This document shows positions 16,751-22,823 of a stretch of DNA of 22,823 nucleotides, piece by piece. Within the stretch, counting starts at the first letter, position 1. Each line of letters begins with the position of its first letter. A model generated the notes under the pieces. That model worked only from the letters and a program-made list of their open reading frames with translations. It had not been told where the DNA came from and did no database searches. A program made the translations under genes and the position numbers. The DNA is from Perkinsus marinus ATCC 50983 (taxonomy: Eukaryota; Perkinsozoa; Perkinsida; Perkinsidae): contig NW_003216476.1 of NCBI RefSeq assembly GCF_000006405.1, positions 1-22,823 on the forward strand. The letters are read 5' to 3'.

Positions 16751-19144
16751 TCACTGGTTACCTCCAAACTGGAATCGACCAGATGAGGCAGATGTACCAG
16801 TAGAGCCAAAGTTAAAGCCTAATAAAGCAGGTTGATATAATAGAGGCTAAAAGCGTCGCAGCTGGTACTACCGCCAGTGGGAGGAGCAGTCGCCGAGTCA
16901 CTGCCTGATGCTTCCATCTCTTCAACATCATCCTCTCCTTCCAATGGGAAATAGTTCTCAAGGATGCGTACAGCCTACAAGCATGGGGAGTATAGTAAAC
17001 ATCCACTAACAACAATAACCTCACCTTGAGATAAATCTCATCACTACTATCAGATTGAAGGTTCTCAATCTTCGTTAAACCATCGGCCTCCTCTACCAGT
17101 TGTAGATATCTACACAATGAGGATCCCATACTCCTATCCTGATCCATAGGTATCCTACGGGTTCTCAGTTAGACTCGGATTCGCCTCCATTGCTTGTAAG
17201 CCCACCTATCATCCAACTATACTCTCACCATAGTAGACTCTTTAGCTACCCTTAGTATATTCTCTAGAGCCTCCAAGCATACACCCACTATACGGGTATC
17301 ATTGACATCGAGTAAAGCACAGAGAGGTTTGATGCATCCAGCTTGGACGAAATGATCCACCTGTTCTGGTGATCCCCCTGTTGTAGCATTCGACAATGCC
17401 CTGAAGAATAATTGGTAGTAATCCAGCAATGATCCCTAGTACTACCATGATGCCTCCTTCTTTATATCAAACTCAGCAGTAGCCATCAGCTCCACTATCT
17501 TACTCGCTATCTGAGCATACGTCATACTCCACCTCCTTAAGGCACGAGTATTACTCCAGCATTGATGATCTCCTGAATCTGCTCCCGGTTCCCAGCTGTT
17601 ATATTGGATATAGTCCAGCAAGCCTCTTTACGGATATTCTGAAATACAACAACGTCATACAAAGGATAAGTTACCCTCCCCTGATGACTACCTTCTTGGG
17701 GCTATATAGAAGCTGACAGAGCTTCTCAGCAACACCACATTGTATGATAACCTGAGTCTGCCTATCATCTCCAGTAACAATGTTACCAACTGTTCCTGAG
17801 ATACACCACCTTAGCCATTGAACAGGCTGGAACTGCAATTATTACGTAGAGCTGGTGTTTGGACGAGGCTACTGTCGTGATTTAGAAGCTCTACTAACCT
17901 ACGGCATACACCGTGCTCAATGACGGCCTCGATACGCTCATTGGGACCATCGGAAATGTAAGACAGAGCCCAGCATGCATCCGTCAACACTTCAACCTTG
18001 AAGAATTATAACTACTACTACTACCTATCGTATGTGCTTCTAGACTCACATCATGACTATAGAGGAGGTTACTGAGGGTCGGTAAGGCGGGAACAATCAT
18101 CTCAATGGGTGGTTGAGGCTTTCCACGACATAGATTAGACAAGGCCCAGGTAGCATTACGTAATAGAGAGAATTTATCATTCTCACGGAGTAGAGCCAAA
18201 AGTGGCTGTAACACTCCAGCTTGGAGGACTGTATCACGTAGAGGTGGTGAGTCGCCTGCTATGTTGCCAAGAGCCCATACCGCCTGCTCTTTAACATCCA
18301 AGCTAGGCGATGATAATAGTGCGATGAAAACAGGTATAGTACCTAACATCAAAATGCTGCCAACACAAGCATTCCTATGACGATCTATTACCAGCACCAA
18401 CAACAGCCTCAGTTTGAACTCGAGTACCACTAGCTATATTAGTGAGTACCTGATAGTGATGTAAGTACTGCTGATATTCCTAGACTCGAATGTGAGGCAA
18501 ACAGCGTGGAGGTACTACCCAAGCCGCTTCAAACTGCAAATCCGGACGGTTGATATCCTTGAGAAAGTCCACCATACGAGGAATGAGGCCCGCCTCGATA
18601 ACCTGACGTAGTGCTCCTCATAGTGCGACATTATAGGCCTCTATTACATATTCGATGGGTGGATTCTTTTCGATAGATAGCAACTTCCTCACATACTGAG
18701 TAGCTTTGAACTGTACTACAGGATCAGGGGAGTTGCACCCAGCTACTGCCTCACTCAGTTCTTGGAGGTTGGGTACAGGCAATGTTCCACCTTATAATGC
18801 AGCCATTGATGATCGTCAATGTGAAACGGCCCTATTACCTCCACTAGAGCCTGCAGCAGCAGTACCGCCACCACCAATACTCATCCTTCTTCGTTGAGCC
18901 AACTGCTTCTCTTTCTCAGCCTTTCTAATCTGCACCGTCTCATCCTCTCTTCGACGTCGGGTATCGTCAGTATCACCAGTCTACAATTATTGCATCACAG
19001 GGCAGCAGAGCGGATCTAGCGTTACAGATTGTAACTTACAACTACTACTAGTAGTATGACCAAGTCCTACGAATCACAACCGATCGATCTTACTTTCTTA
19101 TAGTTCTTCCGACGGGCCGCGAGACGATCTTCAAGATTCGACAT
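16751..19144 (-). CDS. importin subunit alpha (542 aa, 15 exons)
   Basis: Fifteen exons from 19144 (exon 1, 19144-19094) to 16818-16751 join in phase with introns of 44-113 nt. Importin-alpha binds classical nuclear localisation signals and importin-beta and carries cargo through the nuclear pore. Sequence: an N-terminal importin-beta-binding domain rich in Arg/Lys ([24 protein letters not shown]). Armadillo repeats follow with the conserved NLS-site residues W-x-[53 protein letters not shown] and A-L-S-N-A-T-T-G-G. The end has [10 protein letters not shown] and a G-F-N-F-G tail typical of the family. Length matches the usual 520-550 aa. Its promoter, first exon and first intron are duplicated at 22595-22823. 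Confidence 0.97.
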
Positions 19145-19201
19145 AGCGCCAAATACAACAACTGCAACTGCTGTACAACGATGCGCAACGAGTCAGATAC
19201 A
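19012..19201. repeat. parent segment of a duplicated importin-alpha 5' fragment
   Basis: This stretch covers the 5' flank, exon 1 (19144-19094) and most of intron 1 of importin-alpha. It aligns end to end with 22595-22823 in the same orientation. The match begins at GGATC and reaches at least 19201, where the second copy is cut by the window end. The parent has only a short imperfect CTA/GTA tract where the copy has (TAC)17. Confidence 0.93.
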
Positions 19202-19447
19202 ATTGTGTATCGATCGCTCGGGCGAGCGCTTATTCCCCTCAGCTGACCCAGTAGGAAAATTGACTTAACCAAATTATTCAACGGATTGTAAAGGCGGATC
19301 AGCGAGCGATCATGAGGAGCCTGGACTCTACCAAGTCCACTATAGAAAAACCGGTATGCCTGGGGAAGATAATCAATACTTCTGAAATGATAATATAACA
19401 AACGAGCTAAGGTAGGACGTATCAGCGATGATCAGTTTGACCAGAAT
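19202..19447. other. intergenic region upstream of importin-alpha
   Basis: The gap between the importin-alpha start and the end of the membrane-protein gene at 19448 presumably holds the importin-alpha promoter. I see no repeat, RNA gene or clear promoter motif apart from the duplicated segment that ends at about 19201. Confidence 0.45.
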
Positions 19448-21618
19448 TTAAGCTTCCCGAGAACTAACTAGAGGGGCTCTCATAGAGTCCTGATCCATAG
19501 ACCTATCCACACCAATATGTTTGTCACTGGAAGTCGATATATTCTCGGGCACCGATGTTACTGCCACTACTGGCAGTGGGAGGTGGTGCTCATCTCCGTT
19601 CGTGGAAAAGCCTCCCGCGACATCGGAGGTATTCCCTGCCACTGCTGTATCTGACAGAGGAAGAATATGATATGATAGATCACCATCACACCCTTGTGTG
19701 TCGAGAGTCGAGAGTGACACGAGGGCCTACCTCCTTGATGGCCGCTCTCGAGAGCAGACTCAATATCTTCAGCAGCATTGCTCATCTCTGTTTCTTCATC
19801 GTTAGCCGTAAAAGAGGTGGATCGTTCTATAGGTATGTATCTGACCGTTGTTATTAATCATACTCGAGGTATTACATCCTTACTCTCCTCCAAAGAGGGA
19901 CATTGGCATGAACCAGTTACGCAGAAGGTTGGTCTCTACTTTGGCCAGAGTTCGAGTAGATGGTTGTAGTTTATCCACAAAGGCGAACCTGATGACACTT
20001 CATTGGTATATGCCATCCACGACTTCGCTCAACACTGTTCAAGTAACTTGCCTAAAACCCCTTAGCGGAATGAGATCTACGCTCCTCAACTGGTAGTACC
20101 ACCGATACCGCCACATGGCACCTACCTGGGACTTGAATCGAGCAGAGCCAATAACGCTGCGGCGACGAGGTCAAGACGAACTCTCCAAGTTAATACCGAT
20201 ACGACCAGTATGAGGACACATGGGTACCTTATACGATATCGTCACCGCGCCATAATACATCATCGAGTCCACGAGTTAACGAGGAGCAGCAGAAATGTAG
20301 ACGTAGGCATATTACCATTTGTTGGGTATAGAGTAACTACCGAGTTGCATAGGCTCACGATTAATGATGCATTCCTTGGTGATCATGAAGATGGCCAATG
20401 CGAAGAGTCCTGATGATGATGAGACTATGAAGGTAGCCATGGCTGTTTCAGTAGCATGTCAGGAATACTCGAGGGAGGATGACAACAGACACTCACCACT
20501 GAACGTCCTATTTTCCAGCCTAAGCCCCACCGAAAAACGAATCAACCTGTAAGAATCGAATATCGACATGAGCTGTGTTGTCGACATACCGGTCCAGCCC
20601 GACGAATGGTATGACGAGAAGGAATGGAAGCAGGATAGTGGTATAAACGGTGATCAAAAACCATAACAATAGACCTGTAGATCCCTGAATATGAATAGTA
20701 TGGATTTTCAACCGATACAATAGCCTATCACCTTGGCCCTCTCAATAGATGGCAGTCTGGATAGAAGGTAGTAGCCCACAGGTAGACCCACTATCGTTGT
20801 AAATGCTGAGACAGTATCGTGAGCGAGTAAAACAGGGACATGAAGTACTCACCGTGCTGGGTGTAGAGGAATGGACAGGTCACGAGTACCCAAACCCGAT
20901 GGGGACGCCATAAGATCCGCACTGAGGCAGATCAGTCATCGCTACTCACTACCGTTCGAGAGTACCGCTAAGTTCCACGAACTCGAACTGAGCGTGGGCT
21001 TGTGTGGTCTCCAGGAATAGTCCAAACATGAGAAGGGCGACATACACCAAGACGATTGCTCTGGTCATACCAGGAGCGGCTTCCCATGCTACTCCAAGGG
21101 CTTCTCCCATGATCAGGGCCGTGAGAAAATCAGTGATATAAAATCCTGGACAACGCATATCAGAGGAACCGTTTAGTAACCGAAGTGGTAGTAGGCAAAT
21201 ATGCATTTAAGAACGCAACAGAATGAACATTATAGGACTTCAAAACAGGAGAGGAAAAATAGCATGTTTTGCAAGACGAGGAATATCCCACATGTTACTT
21301 CAATCAATGCTTGCTACACTGAGTTGGGCTATCTCGCCAAGAGCTTTTGAAGAGCTTACCATCCCTAGCATACATGGTAGAGGGTGATGGCCCATCAGAG
21401 ACCATCTACCGAGGAGGACGATCTACCCAATGTTTGGTTGCTATGAACGTGGCCAGAAGCCACAAACCTGCAACAACACGAGTACAACATCATTCAACGC
21501 AGACTCAGCCCGTAAGTATTGGTTCCAGCCGGAGTAAGGGTACCCATCACGCTGATGAATACACCGCTTATCGCCATCAAGCATTCTAATGTCACGACCA
21601 AATCACTGGGGTCAATGC
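19448..21618 (-). CDS. polytopic membrane protein of unknown family, many-exon model
   Basis: The best-supported exons are 21145-20967, 20921-20853, 20805-20732, 20684-20590, 20546-20497 and 20442-20341, all joined in phase by 43-54-nt introns. Upstream exons at 21618-21544, 21467-21427 and about 21405-21357 are likely; downstream ones at 20227-20197 and 20156-20126 are also likely. Several exons between 20090 and 19448 encode a hydrophilic tail. At least seven hydrophobic segments are seen, including L-E-C-L-M-A-I-S-G-V-F-I-S-V-M-G, I-V-L-V-Y-V-A-L-L-M-F-G-L-F-L, F-T-T-I-V-G-L-P-V-G-Y-Y-L-L, L-L-L-W-F-L-I-T-V-Y-T-T-I-L-L-P-F-L-L-V, and V-S-S-S-S-G-L-F-A-L-A-I-F. The tail is acidic and Ser/Thr-rich and ends L-V-S-S-R-E-A. 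I cannot name the family. The segment at M-T-R-A-I-V-L-V also resembles a signal peptide (...T-Q-A-H-A), so the true start may be 21084 rather than upstream. The splice path at 20090-20010 is ambiguous. Confidence 0.55.
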
Positions 21619-21840
21619 CTAAGGAGATGTTGAAAACACCGCTAGAAATGAGGTAGACGATTGAGGATGATAATGGTGGCGAGCAGGGATAGGGGGAACC
21701 TCTGCGGCTATCCGAATTGATACTGTAAGGCATCCTTGGTGGAGGCAGTATCGTTCATACGACCCCTACTACCAGCGAGCACTTCCGGTGCACTCGTATG
21801 TCTCAACACATTACCCATCAGCCATGCTATGTTCATCCTC

Positions 21841-22386
21841 ATCGGAGTATCGCAACCGCCCTGTTCACCTACAGAGCAACTCCTTCATAGGGCCGACACC
21901 CTCTACTCGCAATTAACGGTAGTGGAGGGGAAGATATCACCCACTGCTGAGACGTGAGACGTACAGGCGAAAGGGCACTGCATCAAATCTAAGCGAGATG
22001 CATAAAAACCAAAGAAGCGCGCGCCATTAATGGAAAGTAAAGGTTGATATCCAGGTGATGACCATAGCGCAAGTGAGAATCTAAACTGCAAATTCCAAAA
22101 AAACAAGAACTGCAGGTGAAAGCGGAGAAAGGGAAACCCGAAACCCCACCCGAAACCCGACGGGAAACCAGAAACCCGAACTGTTATCCAAGGCTAAGTC
22201 GAAATGCAAGTGAGAGCATGAGCTAAACTTCTTTAGAAAAGAGGCCTATTCTTTCGAAATGAGGATTTCCCCCAGGCGAAACACGCAGAATGACAAAATT
22301 ACATGATGTGCTGCTAATAGCAGCCTGCTATTGTGCAGCGGAGCGAACGCGAGACTTCCCCATTATTCAACCTACTGGTCTGTGAG
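21841..22386. other. mostly non-coding stretch before SPC1
   Basis: No gene is supported here. A minus-strand open piece (Y-S-D-E-D-E-H-S-M-A-D-G) near 21825-21850, followed by a GTAATG donor, may be an early exon of the neighbouring membrane-protein gene. Near 22271-22380 a plus-strand frame starting M-T-K-L-H-D-V-L may be the first SPC1 exon, but I found no in-phase join. The rest is A-rich and includes a CCCGAAA-like repeat. Confidence 0.4.
22134..22180 (+). repeat. degenerate AAACCCG heptamer tract
   Basis: Within 47 bp the sequence AAACCCG or a close variant occurs about five times (AAACCCG, AAACCCC, AAACCCG, AAACCAG, AAACCCG), with short spacers. It resembles, but is not, the plant/alveolate-type telomeric CCCTAAA repeat. 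It could be a low-complexity tract with no function. Confidence 0.7.
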
Positions 22387-22600
22387 TATATCGTTTATTA
22401 TGAAGGTCAACGAAGGGCCTTCTATATCCAGTTAATCCTCATCATTGCTAGTGGCGTTATTGGATTCGTCTACGGGTAATATCGTGTGATCTATATGCAA
22501 TAGCATGGTACTGTAGGTACGCTGTACAACGGTTTCTCTACACGTTCTACATCCTATCGGCAGGAACGGCCCTGGCTACAGTGGTAATAATAATGGATCA
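22387..22600 (+). CDS. SPCS1: signal peptidase complex subunit 1 (SPC1/SPCS1), incomplete model
   Basis: Exon 22387-22475 and exon 22517 onward join in phase through a 41-nt intron (22476-22516). The product begins Y-Y-E-G-Q-R-R-A-F, like the D-Y-K-G-Q start of SPC1/SPC12 proteins. A helix follows (L-I-L-I-I-A-S-G-V-I-G-F-V-Y-G), with the family signature G-F-x-Y-G-Y across the splice junction. The second helix is F-L-Y-T-F-Y-I-L-S-A-G-T-A-L-A-T-V-V-I-I. SPC1 is a small two-helix accessory subunit of the ER signal peptidase. The usual P-W-P-x-Y and H-P-x-x-W tail is absent: after M-D the frame enters the importin-alpha duplicate and stays open to the window end. The first exon and start codon were not found with confidence. 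Confidence 0.75.
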
Positions 22601-22624
22601 AGCGTTACAGATTGCAACTTACAC

Positions 22625-22678
<54 letters not shown>

Positions 22679-22823
22679 TGACCAAGTCCTACGAATCACA
22701 ACCGATCGATCTTACTTTCTTATAGTTGTGCCGGCGGACCGCGAGACGATCTGCAAGATTCGACATAGCGCCAAATACAACAACTGCAACTGCTGTACAA
22801 CGATGCGCAACGAGTCAGATACA
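22595..22823. repeat. second copy of the importin-alpha promoter / exon 1 / intron 1 segment
   Basis: At least 229 bp match 19012-19201 in the same orientation; the right end is beyond the window. On the minus strand it keeps an ATG and a 17-codon exon reading M-S-N-L-A-D-R-L-A-V-R-R-H-N-Y-K-K, with the GTAAGA donor intact. No importin-alpha exon 2 follows, because SPC1 occupies that side. The 57 bp upstream of the ATG are identical to the parent; exon 1 differs at five of 51 positions. Confidence 0.93.
22626..22676 (+). repeat. (TAC)17 microsatellite
   Basis: Seventeen perfect TAC units followed by TAT lie inside the duplicated importin-alpha intron. The parent copy at about 19043-19056 has only a few interrupted CTA/GTA units, so the tract expanded after duplication or shrank in the parent. 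In the SPC1 reading frame it would encode polytyrosine; in the opposite orientation it lies in the intron. Confidence 0.97.

Noticed and set aside
1-22823. Transposons, retroelements, viral fossils or CRISPR arrays
   Set aside because: No transposase, reverse transcriptase, capsid or integrase motifs, terminal repeats or regularly spaced repeats were seen.

Overview
This is a gene-dense, intron-rich nuclear segment from a unicellular eukaryote. It carries U6 snRNA, eukaryotic tRNAs, importin-alpha, Prp3, a mitochondrial presequence peptidase and an ER signal-peptidase subunit. Base composition is roughly balanced. Nearly all introns I could place are GT-AG and short, mostly 40-60 nt with several candidates of 21-37 nt. 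Intergenic gaps are mostly 150-750 nt, and five consecutive genes run on the minus strand. A Perkinsus-like or other alveolate protist is my best guess, but this rests on overall style and I saw no spliced-leader signature. All spliced models are hand-made joins of GT-AG sites with matching phase; those backed by recognisable families (importin-alpha, Prp3, rhomboid, CCCH-RING, SPC1) are the safest.

Left end (1-2500): a partial minus-strand exon runs off the edge. It is followed by two tRNA-Pro genes (AGG and UGG) on the plus strand and a U6 snRNA gene on the minus strand. Next comes an unrecognised minus-strand gene (1165-2216) with a 71-bp tandem duplication just upstream.

2487-9480: an unrecognised minus-strand gene with a weak Erv1-like core (2487-3955); an intronless mitochondrial intermediate peptidase (4137-6236); a possible small divergent gene starting on top of its start codon; and an 11-exon gene for a protein with three CCCH zinc fingers and a C-terminal RING (7076-9480).

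9850-16012: a small secreted cysteine-containing protein (plus strand), a four-helix membrane protein, an apparently active rhomboid protease and the U4/U6 snRNP protein Prp3 (19 exons).

16751-22823: importin-alpha (15 exons), an unrecognised polytopic membrane protein, and the signal peptidase subunit SPC1 on the plus strand. SPC1 runs directly into a second copy of the importin-alpha promoter, exon 1 and intron 1 region, with an expanded (TAC)17 tract. No CRISPR array, transposase, retroelement or viral fossil was recognised.
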